NCBI GenBank assembly: GCA_947095585.1
Contig: OX352761.1
Coordinates: 137,236,277-137,300,276, forward strand
From: Nephrocerus scutellatus
Taxonomy: Eukaryota > Arthropoda > Insecta > Diptera > Pipunculidae
Length of the DNA: 64,000 bases
Direction of reading: 5' to 3'
Of this stretch, positions 11,291 through 25,039 are shown one piece after another (within the stretch, counting starts at the first letter, position 1; the number at the start of each line of letters is the position of its first letter). The translations under genes and the position numbers were made by a program. The notes beneath the pieces are model-generated. The model saw only the letters and a program-made list of their open reading frames with translations, was not told where the DNA came from and did not search any database.

Positions 11291-14177
11291 ATATAATGAC
11301 TGTCTTCTGTGTGCGCTGGTTCGATGCGATGATCTTTTAAATTTTTTTAACTTTCTTTCAAAAATAACCTACAGTGACCTTCTACATAGAAGCGTTTAAG
11401 GTTTACAGGGTCTGAAGTTATGTAAGGTCAAAAGTACATCTCTTCGCATTAAAACGCCACGTACACCGCTGGGGGTGAAAATAGACCCTTCCTCCCATAC
11501 GGTTTTTTTTCTCGAAATTAACCAAGGAATCATCCTTTTAAGTATTTGCCACCTTAACGGATACACCCTGTACAGATTTTCACGAGCTCCCCAAAGATTA
11601 ATCGGACGAATTCAGGCGCAATTTTACTCGCGCGAAATTAATTTTTTTTGTTTTGTGAAATGTTTGCAAAAATGAAGGTTTTCTGAGCAATGTTTATATT
11701 TCTTCCATTCCCGATCTAGATAAGTTCCTGACTGAGGATATTTAAGTAATCATCATATTTGGCTCTAATGGCCTCGCACGAAAAATCTCCCCACAGGTCC
11801 TTATTTTGAGCCGATGTCATCCAGCTAATATAATAGTGGTAAAAAAATCATAAGGATTACAATCTTCTATCCTTATATGTTCCTGTATTGGAGAACAGTA
11901 TGCGTAATTCCCAACACATATCAATTTTTCTGCTACGTACAGTTTTTACTACTCCTTACCTGCTAATAAAGTATCATAATACTTCCGATAAACACTCCTC
12001 CTTTTCAATGGTAACGTAACAGGACGCCCAGTTACGCCCAATGATGAGTTGCAAATTTTCACAAATGATATTTTAAAAATTCATTCATATTTGTCATCAT
12101 CAGACACATCAGAAGACTAACAGGAAACCAACGCAGGTAGCAATAGAGTGGCAAGTGGATTTGGCTGGATAAGAAAAAGGACGCAAGGAGTGACCTTACT
12201 GATACGTTATACTGTTGAAGAAGGCATACTATAGCTCAGCGTCGGGGAGTTAAATAAAAACGTATGTTCATATTTCAGTATTTTAAGTCATATTTAGTTG
12301 CCTTACAGGAATTTGAGGAGACATGTTTCGAAATCGTCTCTCTGCTGCATGTGTACACACGGATTTTACTTGTTTTTATCAATTTATAATTTGTTAAAAT
12401 ACATAAAACACATAATACTGCATGACGTTGGTCAAAAAGAAATGGATTCACATGCAATCTAAAAGTAGAATGTTGGTTGGTTGGTTTAGGCAAACAACCA
12501 CAGAAGAACACAGCAGTCGTGGTTATGTGTCCATCAGTCAGTCAGCCACAGTGAGGAGGCATTCAGACACCAACTGAACGGAGAGAAATTAATTTTTAAC
12601 GAGATACATGTTAGTAGGTACAACATCAGTCACAGCCATTGGTAGTGTGTGTGTATGTGTGTGTGCGCCTAAGCCAGTGCATAATATGCAAAAGGACTTT
12701 TTTGCTCTCGCTGATGGTGTAGTTGTTATTATTATTGTTGTTTGCTTGTAGTTGGCTGACGTCATATACAAACAAACGAAAAATGAATAAAACAAAAAAT
12801 CCCACAAAGAAATCCTTGCAAAACTATAAAAACGACGAGGATTGGCTGACACAGCACTACTGATGATGCTGCAGAAGCATCTTATATGCGGTGGAAGGAC
12901 GATATTTAAAAAGTTGTTGTATACAAGTCATGTTATGGTACATAACTACGAGTAGTGTGTTACCCGGCCGACCTCGCCTCCGGAGAGAGAACCCAACAAA
13001 TCCATAAAACCCAAGCCACTGGTTCGCTGGTTGGCTGGTTTGGTTAGTTAGCTGGCGCTGCAATTTCACATTTCGCGTTTTTTTTCGTGCTGCAATTTTT
13101 CTAATGCCACAGCATCGTAGTCGGTCGCTCGTACGCTCCAAGGACCTACAGTGAGTGCAGAAGCGAGTGCACTGTGTGCAGTGCGGGTAGAAATTTAATA
13201 TTCTTATCTTGCTCACTCGTTGGCCCAAACTCTGCCCTGCAATAGGCTGAATGGCTTTTGAAATTGAGCCTTTTTTCCTATTACACGGTCTCAAATATTT
13301 ACACAAGAAGACGAACCAAACGGCCTGAATCGGATAAGCTGTGTGTGCAATATGAGTGTGTGCGCCGCTGCATATGCAACGTATGAGAGCAAGCAAACTT
13401 TCAAAAGACTCCTTTGGACTGATTTTCGGTTAGAGATGCTGCCGTTGCTCCTAATGCTGCTGCTGGTATTGTGGATTTTAAAAAAAAGTGTAGTGATGTA
13501 GATATTATGAATTGTTTCTATTGCATCATTTTGCGGCCACTACCGCTTTATGAATATGACCATAAACATGGCTAAGTGGGTTTTTGTGGGCCTATAATAA
13601 GTTTGACCGAACCGAGCAAACATTTTCGAATTGCAGTTTTGTAACTCGCTTGAAAGCGAACATGAATAAGCGGTTGTTAGTGGTTTTATCAGACGATGAG
13701 AGGAAAATTAAAAAAGTCAACTTTCTAAGAGAAAATTAAATATTTAATATTGTATATTAACAAGACATTGGCAGCTATATACAATAAATTATTCTCTAAA
13801 TAGTAATTACCAGTTAAAAATGGATCGACTGCAAACATAAGTCACCTAAGTATATACAAAAATAGTTTGCTTTAAGGTCTTAATTAGTGCAGTTGAATTT
13901 GAAGAAGAAGACCTTTGGCAGTGACCAGACAAAACTATATAACATGGTTTTTAGTGTTTATGAAAATTGAGACCTCTGCAATATGTCAGAGGTCAGAGTA
14001 AGAGCTCTCAATATAAATACAGGGTGTATTGAACACTGGTTTGGAATCGGCAGTTTTTTAGTGAAGTTGCGATGTATTATAAAAGGAAAATCTCATAAAT
14101 TTTAATAACAGGAGCACAGGAGCACTCAATTAGGAAAAAAAAACTGATAATGAAAATTGGCGGACAGCCATCAGCAA
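11291..14177. other. No gene seen; (GT)n run at 12641-12666
   Basis: Contains a GT-rich dinucleotide tract and a 179-codon minus-strand frame (12857-13396). The latter has no family resemblance, no domain and simple-repeat-like composition, so it is not called as a gene. Confidence 0.5.
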
Positions 14178-16266
14178 AACAGGTGGAATAACACAAAATA
14201 TGGCCGTAACTATCTCTGACTGATGGAAGTGCGTTCAAACCCCACGTGGGGGCCGCCGGTAAGTTTCCTCCAATACAGGAAAAGCTGAATGATCGGGCTA
14301 GTCCCTGCAAGGTAAGGTTGGCGCGAGGCCAATAAGCTCGCCCGTAAAAAATTATTATTACGGAACCAAAAACCAGCCTCATAAACGTTCCCGCACCTAC
14401 AGAGGATTCCCCAGATGATGAAAAAGAAGAATTCTTTGAATGAGTCGAACGGGAACTCCATGTCTTAGTATGTCCTGACCACGTGCTGATAGACCACCGC
14501 CACAACCCGAACCTGATGACGGTACGAACGTACCGAGGTGTCAACGTCGACTCGGACCACTATCTTGTTGTTATTTTGTTCCGAGCGCGGATTGCATCAT
14601 CACGAAGGACTGCATCCACGAATCAGATTCGAGTCAACACGGCTGCCCTTCGCAACGAAGAGACCAGAAACAATTACGCCCCAAATGCAGGGAGAGTAAG
14701 TCCTAGGGCTGAGATGTCGGGCCTAGAAGAAAAATGGACACGCATTAAGAATACTTTCATAAGTACTGCTGACTCAATCCTAGGCAGTAGTCGTAGAGAT
14801 CGGAACGACTGGTTCGATAGCGAATGTAAGCTAGCGACTGAACGTAAGAATGTTGCGTACCGAGCAATGTAACAAGCTCATAGAATGCGGCCACGCCGAG
14901 AAAAATGTAAAGAGCTCAGAAGATATGAAAAAACAGTTCACCGGCGAAAGAAAGCAGCCTGGGAGAAGAATCTCGTCCGTGAACTAGAACAGTACCGAGA
15001 GCGAGGAATGCACCAGGCGCGGAAGTTCTACCAAAGGGTCCGCGGTATGACGCAATAAACACCGCGTTGCACATACTGCAAAGACAAGGGTAATCTGATC
15101 GCCGATCTCAGACGCGATGTGAAGAGCACTTTCATGAGTTGCTTAATGGCCAGCTAACTGAGGAATTGGAGAATGCACCAATTGCCGAAGACCACACTCT
15201 GCTGCCGCCACCAAGCATAGACGAAGTTAGCAGAGCGATAAATCGGCTCAAAAATAATAAGGCCCCGGGATTTGATAGTATCCCAGCGGAACTGATTAAA
15301 AGAGGAGGCTCCGCAATACACAAAGCAATTCATGAACTAATATTGGGAGAAAAAAGCAATGCCAGAATACTGGCGAAGAGGCATTCTATGCCCCATACAA
15401 TTATCGTGGTATAATGTTGTTGAGTACCGCGTATAAGATTTTCTCCTCTATCATTCAAGGCAGGCTGGCCCAATACGCTAAGGTCATCATTGGTCCATAC
15501 CAGTGTGGCTTCATCCCAGACAAATCAACAACTGATCAGATTTACACCCTTAGACAGGTGATGGAAAAATGTCTACAATTTCAAAAGTCACTTCACCATC
15601 TTTTTATAGGCATTAAAGCCGCCTATGATAGCATAGCCAGAGTAGAACTTTATAAAGCCATGAGAGAGTTCGGCATCCCAAATAAACTGACACGACTATG
15701 TAGGTTGACCATGACCAATGTTATAAGCCAATGTTATAATCAAGCCTATCCAACATCTATAACGGGCTCCGACAAGGGGAGGGACTGGCCTGCGTCCTCT
15801 TCCACCTGGCGTTGGAGGAAGTGATCACAGACTCTGGCGTAACGGCGAGAGGAACAATCCTTTTAAAATCCATTCAGAACTGGCTTACACAGACGATATT
15901 GACATCTTTGGTAGAACCCAAGAGGAAGCTTTTATACATATCGAGCGGCCGGCACGAAATCTGGGGCTGCACATAAATGAGAGCAAAACAAAGTACATGG
16001 TCGGCACGTCTACGAGCAGAAGATCCAAAATTGGTCCCGCAATTAAAATAGTGGAGCACGAATTTGAAGTGGTGCAATCCTCTGGTCAACTGTAGCAGGC
16101 GATAACAGCATGAAACCAGAAATACGCGTACGGTAGCTTAAAGCTAACAAAGCCTACTATAGTCTGTCAAGACTCTTCAAATCCAGGAACTTAACCATAA
16201 CATCCAAGCTGCTGATATATAACTCAATGGTAATACCAGTACTTACATATAGATCCGAGACTTGGG
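14178..16266 (+). pseudogene. RTE-clade LINE, decayed copy B (endonuclease and reverse transcriptase)
   Basis: A 5' leader shared with copy D (14178-14260) is followed by a partial endonuclease: N-V-P-A-P-T-E-D near 14380 and S-D-H-Y-L-V near 14550. The linker continues to about 14870. Reverse transcriptase covers about 15139-16100, with N-K-A-P-G-F-D-S-I-P, G-P-Y-Q-C-G-F, I-K-A-A-Y-D-S-I and a Y-T-D-D-I catalytic block (about 15885-15900; usual form Y-A-D-D). The first half of the endonuclease is deleted and stops and frame changes are frequent. It ends abruptly at 16266 inside the post-RT region, where a dispersed repeat abuts. It resembles the LINE-derived endonuclease-RT group related to craniofacial development protein 2. 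Confidence 0.85.
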
Positions 16267-16480
16267 TGAGACCCCAAAAAAAAAAACATTTTTGATGTAA
16301 ATATCCAATCGGATTTTTTGACAAAGTTTTTACGGGGTCGAGTTGTCATGGGAGGTATACATATATGAAAAGTTTGAATAAAATCAGGCTTTAAGAAGTG
16401 GATTAAAAATTTATCACAAGATTCCACCAGCCAGCCACCGACAGATAGACAACCGGACGAAGTTAATATAAAATAATCTC
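16267..16480 (+). repeat. Unnamed dispersed repeat family, copy 3
   Basis: Homologous to copies at 6330 and 11070 through gaaaagtttgaataaaatc and atcacaagattccac. It starts at an A-run exactly where the RTE sequence stops, so it probably inserted into or replaced the 3' part of that LINE. Confidence 0.6.
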
Positions 16481-16489
16481 CCCACTCCC

Positions 16490-18565
16490 TGACAATCATT
16501 TTATGTCGAATAACTCCTAACCGACACTTTATTTTTCATCATTGCACTCCTGTTAAGCAAATCAGGATCCAACACAATAGCAATTAATGCAACTTCCACG
16601 ACCACTATAGAGGCAAAATGTAACTTGGTAGCGATTGTGGTCGAAACGAATCGCAACACGGCATGTTGCTGCAGACAGGAAGGTAGGCAGGTCCTGCCAC
16701 CTATTGATGTTTAAACAATTTAAATTTTCAATCTACGAGTTACTCAGTGTAGTGAATCTACTCACTGTTTCCCTTCCTTTTGATTTTCGAAATTCAATCA
16801 ATTGACAAATTGATATTGTAACGGACAATGATAGAAATTGTTGGGCATCCCGATTCAGTTTTTCGTTTGCAATTAATCCGTCATCTGCATTTGATTTGTT
16901 TCGTTATCGTTGGACGAGAGGATAGGGTGTAGTTGCATGCGTTTTTGCCAACAGTAATAAAAAAAGATCATCTTCGTTGTTGCTGTGTGAATAGAATATC
17001 CGTGCAGTGTATGTTCTATATGAAGTGACGATTTTTTTTTGCAAATAAACTCGATTAAGAAACTTTCAAATTCATATCCTCAAATATCACATAAAAAACT
17101 TAAAGTTTTTTCATATCTATGTAAATTTAAGTCGCGGGGCCACTGCGTTCGAGAAACCAAAAGGCAAAGCGTTAACGAAACTAACAAACAAATATGCTCA
17201 ACGTTGGCTGGCTGCTGCTACAAAATACAAATAAAAAAAACCCTAAATCCCTGACATGCTCCGACGCCAGTTAATTATGTGCGAATTCATAAAAAGTTGT
17301 GTTGTGTGAAAATGTGTGGACGCATTTCACTCTTCAGCTCAGAGGACATTGCAAAGGGACATCGCACATAGGGCGCTAGCGCGCTTATACACGTAGAGAA
17401 GAAAACAAGGACATCAGCATGTGCCATTTTTATCCTATTATTAATTTGTCAGTCAGTCAGTCCTCACACTCCTCCCCCAGCCATCTTATGTTCTTTTTCG
17501 CATGACGAAAGCCGTTTTTTTTTTTGTAAGTTCCAATGCTGTTCCCCGATTTTATTCCATTTCGCAACAATATATTCTCTAACGCGTTTTTTTGCACATC
17601 ATCATCACATTCGAGGGATCCGACCAATGTGTTTGGCGCTTTGTGAAATTAGTGACCATCTGTTGCGCAGCACAATTCAATTGAAAGAAGTTTCTGCCGC
17701 GTAAAGTGGACGCTGTCAGGAGGACAATGCAACTGTGCGATGCGCACCAAGTGTTATCCTCAAAAATAGGGAAATAGAAAATTCATAATAATTTCCAGTG
17801 TTAGCTAGCTGGCTAGAGTGGAGCTAAGTTTTTAATTTATTCCATTCCAGCACAGAATGTGAGTGTGGCCTCTAGAGGTGGGCCGGCAGAGCATGCATTT
17901 GAGTTAGTTTTGTACTTTCCATTTGCTCTCAAGTAGAAGGATATCAAAACATGCTCGCATACAGCAGACAGTATGGTGTGCCTGGATTTGGGAAAATATG
18001 AAATTTGTAAAACTCTCTAAATGTGATTTATTAGAGAATTGTATGGCTGCAGCCTTGTAATTTTTTCTGTTTGGCTTAAGTTGAAATTTCAGATTGCGGG
18101 CGATTCAATTTAAGGTTTGCTTTAAACTTTGACTCCAGACAGTTTGACTGAACTGCAGTGAGAAAAGGAGCCAATATTTCTAGCATTGGTAAAATCTGAA
18201 GTTGGACTCTGTTGAATTGCATGCATTATGTTGTCACGTTTGGTGGCGCAGAAAAACTGATAGAATTTTCGTGTAGTTGCTGAGGATTCTTAAGATATAT
18301 TTATTAAATCACTAATTCTTTATCGAATTTTAAATGTTAATTAACTTAAAGTTATTTCAAACGTAGCAGCAATACAGTGCAACTTTTGGTCGTCAGTTGT
18401 ATTGGTAAGTATTATCCCCTAACCGGGATAGAGGAAAATTCAAACTAATTGAAAATTCCATGTTGGATATAGACTTAATGTTAAAAATCTAAAAAAGTGG
18501 CACCACCAGAGGTACCACTTAGGATCTCCGAATAATTCTATTAAATATCATACGCTGTACGCTAT
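16490..18565. other. No gene seen
   Basis: Only short unrelated frames. No repeat shared with the rest of the window was recognised. Confidence 0.5.
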
Positions 18566-18763
18566 TTTTCATACGACCAAAACGGTTTTTCTGCTAAACG
18601 GGTTATGCGCAATACGAAATTACTCTGGGAATGTGTGTTCGCTCTGACTTCAGTAAATAACAAAATTAGTTTATAAGTTAAGTCACTAAAGTGTGTAAAA
18701 GCTACTTTCGAAGCTAGGTTATAGTGTATGAAACAGTAACTTTCGTCGTTGGGCGTATGAAAA
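18566..18763. mobile_element. MITE-like element with terminal inverted repeats
   Basis: About 198 bp bounded by matching inverted ends: TTTTCATACGACCAA at the left and the inverse of TTTTCATACGCCCAA at the right. The interior (tttttctgctaaa, gtgtgttcgct, cagtaaataacaaa, gctactttcgaagctag) recurs at 54818-55142. It has no coding capacity. Target duplications are not clear. The small size, inverted ends and a second copy support a non-autonomous DNA transposon. Confidence 0.6.
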
Positions 18764-18779
18764 CATAATTTCAGCACCG

Positions 18780-20330
18780 CTTCAGCTCTCTTCAACTCTT
18801 CCCCAATTGCCGTGACTCCTCCTCAACTGTTCTAAGCCATGTATTTCTCTGACGATCCATTTTTCTACCATCCTGAGATAACGGATTCCATTAATATAAT
18901 TACGTTTATCACGTCTTACACTGCGCTGCACTTCTCTCATTTTGCTTCGATACAGGGACTCTTGCTCGATCATCGCTGCTGCTGCGGTATCTACAATACA
19001 AGCTTTAAGTATCTTACTTTCTTCAATCCGCCTCCAGGTATCTTCGGTAAGCTACGTGATGTGCCTTACCTGGCTTCTACCAACATTAGCATGTGAAAAC
19101 ATTTTTTCACAGCTTTCCAATGTTCTTGGATGTTTTTCAGCAGTGAGCTGCTGATTGCTTCCACTCCTTGCGATAAATCATCCCTTACTTGTTGGCGTAC
19201 TGAGGGGATCTTTAGCCGGTCGATGTTATACCTAGGCATTCGGATAATATTGCGAATTCTTTGAACTGATGCAGTACCTAACTGGACAGTAGCTCCCATA
19301 AGGTGATGATACCGTACCATACCCGTGTCTGCTCCTCGTCTGTTTCGGACGTCTAAAAGACAGCTCATAAAACGTCTGCTGACTGCCACATGGTCGATTT
19401 GGTTGGATGATGATTGCCTGTCAGGTAAAAGCTAGCTGACTTTGTGGCAGGTCTTATGCTCAAACATGGTGCCTCCTATGACAAGGTGGTTGGTGTTAAG
19501 TCAACAAATCTTTCACCATTGCTATTTCGTTCGCTGACGCCGTACTTCCCAATCACATGTCTGAGTCCTTCATTGTCGTTTCCTACATTGGCATTCAAGT
19601 CACCCATCACGATGACGATATCTCCGTTCGGTGTTGCATTGAATACAGCGCTTTTTAGAAGTTGAAACTGCTTGTCCTTTTCATCCTCAGTCGGGGGATT
19701 CGTTGGGGCGTAACACTGTATGATCGTGACGAGCCGTACTCTAGTCCGAAATCTGGCCGATAATGGTGCCAGAAAATAAGGCCTCTGCGTGCTGTTGGCG
19801 TTAGCAGCAGATCCACTCCAGATTCACGGGGACTGCCGGATGGTTTGCCGGAGTAGAGTAGCACAGTGTTACACGTTGGGGATTGGTACTTTCCCGCGTC
19901 GAATCATCTTACTTCACTCACTTCCAGTATGTCCAAATTATATCGAAGAAACTCACGATCTAGTTAAAGAAATCTGGCATTTTTAGGTCTTTCACTCCCT
20001 GAGTCAAGGAGCGTCCTCACATTCCAGAAACCAATCTTAGTCCGGGTGCAATAGCCAAAACTCGTCATTGTTCGATCATTACTTACCCGAGGCGTTGTGT
20101 CGGTTGCAGTAGCGGGCATTTTTCGGTACCGCAGAGTGCTAACCCACGTTACCTAGACTAGAAATGCTAGACCGTTCACCCTCGCAATTTTAGCCTACAT
20201 GTATAAGGATGTATACACATAGATGCCCGGGGACCACCACTAGGAGGTAGAGCAAGCACTACATAACGAACTTTATTGTTGCGCTACTGGCTCAAACCAA
20301 GTTTTGAGCAGTCAGTAGTTTCCCGATCAC
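18780..20330 (-). pseudogene. LINE family 2, 5' half: leader and endonuclease domain
   Basis: On the minus strand an untranslated-looking leader (about 20330-20130) precedes a decayed endonuclease. Motifs in order are W-N-V-R-T-L-L (20009-20029), a G-D-L-N-A-N-V-G-N block (about 19560-19610) and N-Q-I-D-H-V-A-V-S-R-R-F (about 19370-19410). The usual S-D-H-H motif reads R-Y-H-H (near 19310). The post-endonuclease linker reaches 18785. Frames change several times, so the copy is dead. The RT half of the same family type lies at 24155 on the other strand. The style matches SR2/RTE-like endonuclease-RT elements; the exact clade is uncertain. Confidence 0.75.
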
Positions 20331-23300
20331 TCGCAATGCAGATCCCCAATATTATGCAGGCATTAATATGTTGACAAAAAAAATCCGCTGTATTTACTTA
20401 TGTCTGGTTATTTCTAAGCCTTCAAACCGCTGGTATTGCCAAAGGGACAATATGAAGGTTATGGAAATATTTCTAATTGTATGAATAAGAGAAGAAAAAA
20501 CAACTTCCTTAGATGACTGACTTTTTACATAGTCATCCTTGGTAATAATCCTTCAATCACAATGTACGACCACAGTTAAAATCAACATTTTCAATTGAAA
20601 GACCTGATAATATTTGTCATATGTCATACGTACGTTTTGTGTCCGCACACATTACCAGGATCAAAAGATGCCGACACCGCAATGCTAATGCGGCAAACCA
20701 ATTACCAAAATGTCCTTTAGCATCACTTATTGTTAATTTTAGATTAAAAATAAAATAAACTGAAACCACAAGTATTTCAAATATTACTCATGTCCGGCAA
20801 TTAATAAATAAATTGTAACAAAGCATTCATCCTTCGTCATTTATCTGCCTGAGCGGTTGGCGATGAGCGGGCACAACGACGCTCGTTCACTCCAGAATTA
20901 TTCTTTTTGATGTATTTTTAACGAGAGGCCAAAAATCGCCTCTGCAATCGCCGAAAAGTGGTTTAATTATGGGCCTCTTAGACTGGCCCCCGCTCACAAG
21001 TATTGAATGCTTAAAAAATGCATCTCAATTCAATCGAAAATGATACAAACTCTCAAGGAGATTGTCACAGGACACGCCACTATACCTCGGTACACTTGTG
21101 GCCGCGCACACACACATAACCCACACCCGCACCTACACAAACACACAGTGCTTGAATGGCGTAGAGGGTCGGTCATGCATATGTTAAACATGTTAAACGC
21201 CTTACACTTCCTCGACAGTTGATATGGAGTTTGTAGGATGGGCAAAACGCATATGCCACAAGCACACTGAACACAGATAGAAGACCTCTTGAGGGGTCTG
21301 TTTTTTTTTTCTTTGCACCGTTCACCGTTCCTTGAATTTCCATTTGAAAAGGATATTAAATTATTCAAAAGGGGACGGCGACGACAACGACGACGACGGT
21401 GATGATGATGATGTCGTTTATGGTTTTGCAGATTGCAGAGTGCGCAAGAATTGCATTTGTGTTCGGTTTGACGGTCATTTATTATGTGGAGTGGGGAATC
21501 TTTAGAGTCCTTTTTCGTGCATTTTTTACAAGTTGTTATTTTTCTCATTTATTTTGCATACATAGCTGCAGAATACTAACTTGTGTTAGGATTTTTATGG
21601 TTCATCTTCGCAAAGGATGCGTCCGAAACAAGTTTGATTTCATTAGGGAGAAGGGATTCTGTATTTTTTTGTAATGTATTGAAAGTTTTTAAACATTTTC
21701 CTTGTAAAACATAATTAATTTTACAAAAGTAAGTAAATTACAGGTGTACCTATGAGACGATATTTTACAAAATTTCTTTCGTATGGAAAGGATAATTAAT
21801 AAAATACATTTCTTAATGATAGAAATGGCATTTCATTCCCACATTTGCTAAGCTTTACTAAGCTATAGCAAAATTTGTCAATCCCCTCTACAAGTAAAGA
21901 TATTTATTCAAAAATAATCACTATGCCCCTCATCAGTTCAGAAAAGATTCTTGCCCATAAAATATTGACGCAACTGACTACATTGACATTGTTGTTTTCC
22001 TTTAAAATTTCTATTGACGGGACATTGTGTATAAAAAGTGAAACGAAACCTTTGAAATTGGCCGACACAATACAGCGCAGTCTGTTAGGTCCTGTTGACC
22101 GCATTTTGAAAGCCATCCTGGCGTACGTCCGCGTTCAAACTCCAAAGAAAAAAAAACGCTGTTTACTTTTATCACAAAATTTATGTAAACAAACTTTACC
22201 CCAGCGTCGCAACGACTCCCCCGACCGACCGACCATCATCCTAGCCATTACTAGAGCCTGTGCGAAATCTGCTTGTTATTTTGTATTTTAAAATTTGTAT
22301 TTTATATAACAACGTGCGTCCAGTTGCTCAACATCCATCGCCATGAAGCATATTATTCAAATTATGCACTCATCGTCCTGACGAAGACGTACGCTCCGTC
22401 AGCGATGTGCGGCGATTTTTAATTGTGCAAGTATATTTTCTACAAGGGTTTATTTGACCACCCCAGTCGCAGTCTGCTATCGCAGCTTGCATTGAAATCT
22501 GCAGCCTCTTTGTTGTCGTTGTGTTTTTTGTCGTCGTATGAATAAGTCGTTCGACTCGACGCCGGCCATGCGATCATCCTAAACTTTTGTGTGAAGTTAA
22601 TATGGCATATAAACGATGCTTGGCGCTCTCTTTTCCAGCGGATAAGCATGGCTACAAGTCTATTAGGTTATTTAGAAGGAGCTTATGAAAGAACAAGACT
22701 GACCACCGAACCGAACCGTATACCACCAGCTATCGTCCTCAGAATACATGGATTAACTTAATTAGGATGCAATTTTAACACTACGAACATTTGGTTTTCT
22801 TTGCAGTCATTGTCCTTGTTAGTGACAATGTTATCATAAACGGGACCCAGCGAGCATTCAAGCATTGAAAAGTGACCACGCCGTGGTATGGCTTGTGTGT
22901 TGGTCCTTTGTTTTACGTGCATTTAAGCAATTTTGGAATTTAAAACTAACAGCTCCATTGTTGTTATTTTACAAAAATCCGTGCTGAGATTCGGCGGATT
23001 TCATCCACGTTAAACGCTTCATTTAATGGTTTTTTAATGACACATACCCATCTATATTTTAATTGCTATTATTATAACTATGTATATTGATTATTCTTTT
23101 ACGAGTTAGTGTAGTACACAAAAGCCGACACGCTATGCCTTTCGTCCGCTTGTCAGTTTTTCGTTTCTTTTTCAAGTGTAAATATTTTCCTATAATCTCC
23201 TTGATAATGATAAAATATGTTTGATGTTTATATGGACGGTGATAAACCCTAAATGTGGCGCATGGAGTAGGAGTCTCTTTTTTTTGGTAATACGCCGAGC

Positions 23301-23689
23301 ATGTGATGTGGTCGGCTTAAAACGCCGATGACACTGATCATATTTGCATTGATGATGAATCCCCTATTGAGGTGGCGATAAATAAATTCTAATAGGATTT
23401 CGATGACATGTGACATGTGGAGCAGCCAACAGCGGAGTAAAACTATTCTTTATTCCTTTTTTTCATTTTTTAAGGTGAACATTTCATGAAAATATTTTTT
23501 GTTGCCTTCTTTGGCAAATAATTGGATTACAAGGTACACAACTCTATTTTCACATATAATCGTAGTATGAGGGTGTCATTTATTTAGCATAATTTTTTTC
23601 CTTGAATCTTTGTCATATGGGCAGGCAGCAAGGCCTTTTTCGTCCTCTTTCGAACATTTTTAGTTATTACCGCTGACGGAGGGGGTCCA
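20331..23689. other. No gene seen; (GAC/GAT)n run near 21370-21412
   Basis: Long frames at 21030-21548 (minus) and 21875-22291 (plus) have no recognisable domain. The first is produced largely by a cgacgacgacggtgatgatg-type triplet run. No RNA gene was found. Confidence 0.5.
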
Positions 23690-24050
23690 CCCCACACATA
23701 AAGCAATTCATGAACTAATGGTGCAAGTATAGTAGCCAGAAGAATGAAAAATAGGTATACTATGTGCTAAACATAAAAATGTGATTTCACAACGTGCAGC
23801 AATTATCGAGGTATACCGTACTGCATGGCGTATAAGATGTTCACTTTTATTCCAAAAGACAGAATATACTCACATTCTAGAGTCGGCAATGGTCAATACC
23901 AACACCCATCAGCTGATTAGATTTGTACTCTTTGGGGAAAAATGGATAAAGTTTTAAAAGACATTACCCAGCTTATGATAGCAAAGCCACATTTTATAAA
24001 GCGCATGGGGCAAGTAGAGCCAGATTCAAATATAGTTCCCAAAATCCCTA
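23690..24050 (+). pseudogene. RTE-clade LINE, short RT fragment (copy E)
   Basis: Contains the cacacataaagcaattcatgaactaatg wording found in copy B (15317-15342), then a worn N-Y-R-G-I...A-Y-K block and an ITQLMIAKPHF-like remnant of the S-A-Y-D-S-I region. Heavily decayed, with many frame changes. Confidence 0.6.
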
Positions 24051-24154
24051 AAATCTTATTTTTAGTAAAATTTAAAATTTTTAAAATTTATTTAATTTAT
24101 TTAATAAGCAATGATATTGAACAAAGACCATTTAGCAGTTTGTGTAAGATACAC

Positions 24155-25036
24155 TCGATGCCGAAAAAGCAGGTTTCCGCACTGGATCCTCCTGTGTCGA
24201 CCACATAAACACCCTGCGGATCATTATTGAACAATGCGTTGAATTCCGGTCACCACTGCACCTGCTGTTCATCGATTTTGAGAAGGCGTTTGACAGTGTC
24301 AACAGACAGTTTATCTGGCTCGCCTCGCGCAGGAGAGATATACCCGATAAACTAATAGCTATTATTAAATCAACCTATGATGGCTCTAAATGTCATTTGC
24401 TGCATTGAGGAAAGCTGTCAGAGGAATTCGAGATCCTAAGTGGACTACGACAAGGTTGCATTCTATCGCCGACACTTTTTTTGTTGGTGATTAGCGATGT
24501 ACTTCGCGCAGCTTTATCTACAGGAAACGGAGGAATTCGTTACTCAATTCAAACATCTGGATTACGCTGACGACGTTTGTTTACTCTCACATAGAATTAT
24601 GGAGCTGCACCAAATAACAACAAATGTGGAGAGGGAGGCAAATGTTTCGGGTTTGAAGATTAATACTGCCAAAACCAAAATCATCAACCTCGGCACTAAC
24701 TCAGTTACTCATGTTATCATTGCTGGACAGCCGGTAGAGAGAGTAGAGAGTTTCCAATATCTTGGGAGTATTGTCTCGACCGAAGGTGGAACCGAACAGG
24801 ACATTGTCAACCGAATCGGCAAAGCAAAATCGGTGTTTGGAATGATGTCCATGATATGGCGAAGCAATACGATCAGCTTAAACACCAAGCTGCGACTGTC
24901 CCGCTAAAATGTTGAATCTGTGCTGTTGTATGGGTGCAGAACTTGGAAGGTGACCGCTTCTATCACAAAAAGATTACAAACATTCGTAAATAGGTGCCTA
25001 AGGAACATCTTAAGGGTTTTCTGGCCAGATAATCGC
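24155..25036 (+). pseudogene. LINE family 2, 3' half: reverse transcriptase and C-terminal region
   Basis: Reads as RT: F-R-T-G-S-S-C-V-D-H-I-N-T-L (about 24175-24215), F-I-D-F-E-K-A-F-D-S-V (about 24270-24300), S-G-L-R-Q-G-C-I-L-S-P (about 24437-24470). The catalytic L-D-Y-A-D-D-V-C block is at about 24558-24582. Thumb and C-terminal region follow: Q-Y-L-G-S-I and L-L-Y-G-C-R-T-W, to F-W-P-D-N-R. At least three frame changes and stops break it. It is cut at about 25036, where a SINE head on the other strand abuts. It is probably the same family as the endonuclease half at 18780-20330. Confidence 0.8.
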
Positions 25037-25039
25037 GAG

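Noticed and set aside
12857..13396. 179-codon minus-strand open frame
   Set aside because: No recognisable domain or family resemblance, Cys/His scatter typical of chance translation, and no supporting start context or neighbours.
21030..21548. 172-codon minus-strand open frame with His/Arg run
   Set aside because: The longest part is produced by a GAC/GAT triplet repeat; the other strand is also open and nothing resembles a protein family.
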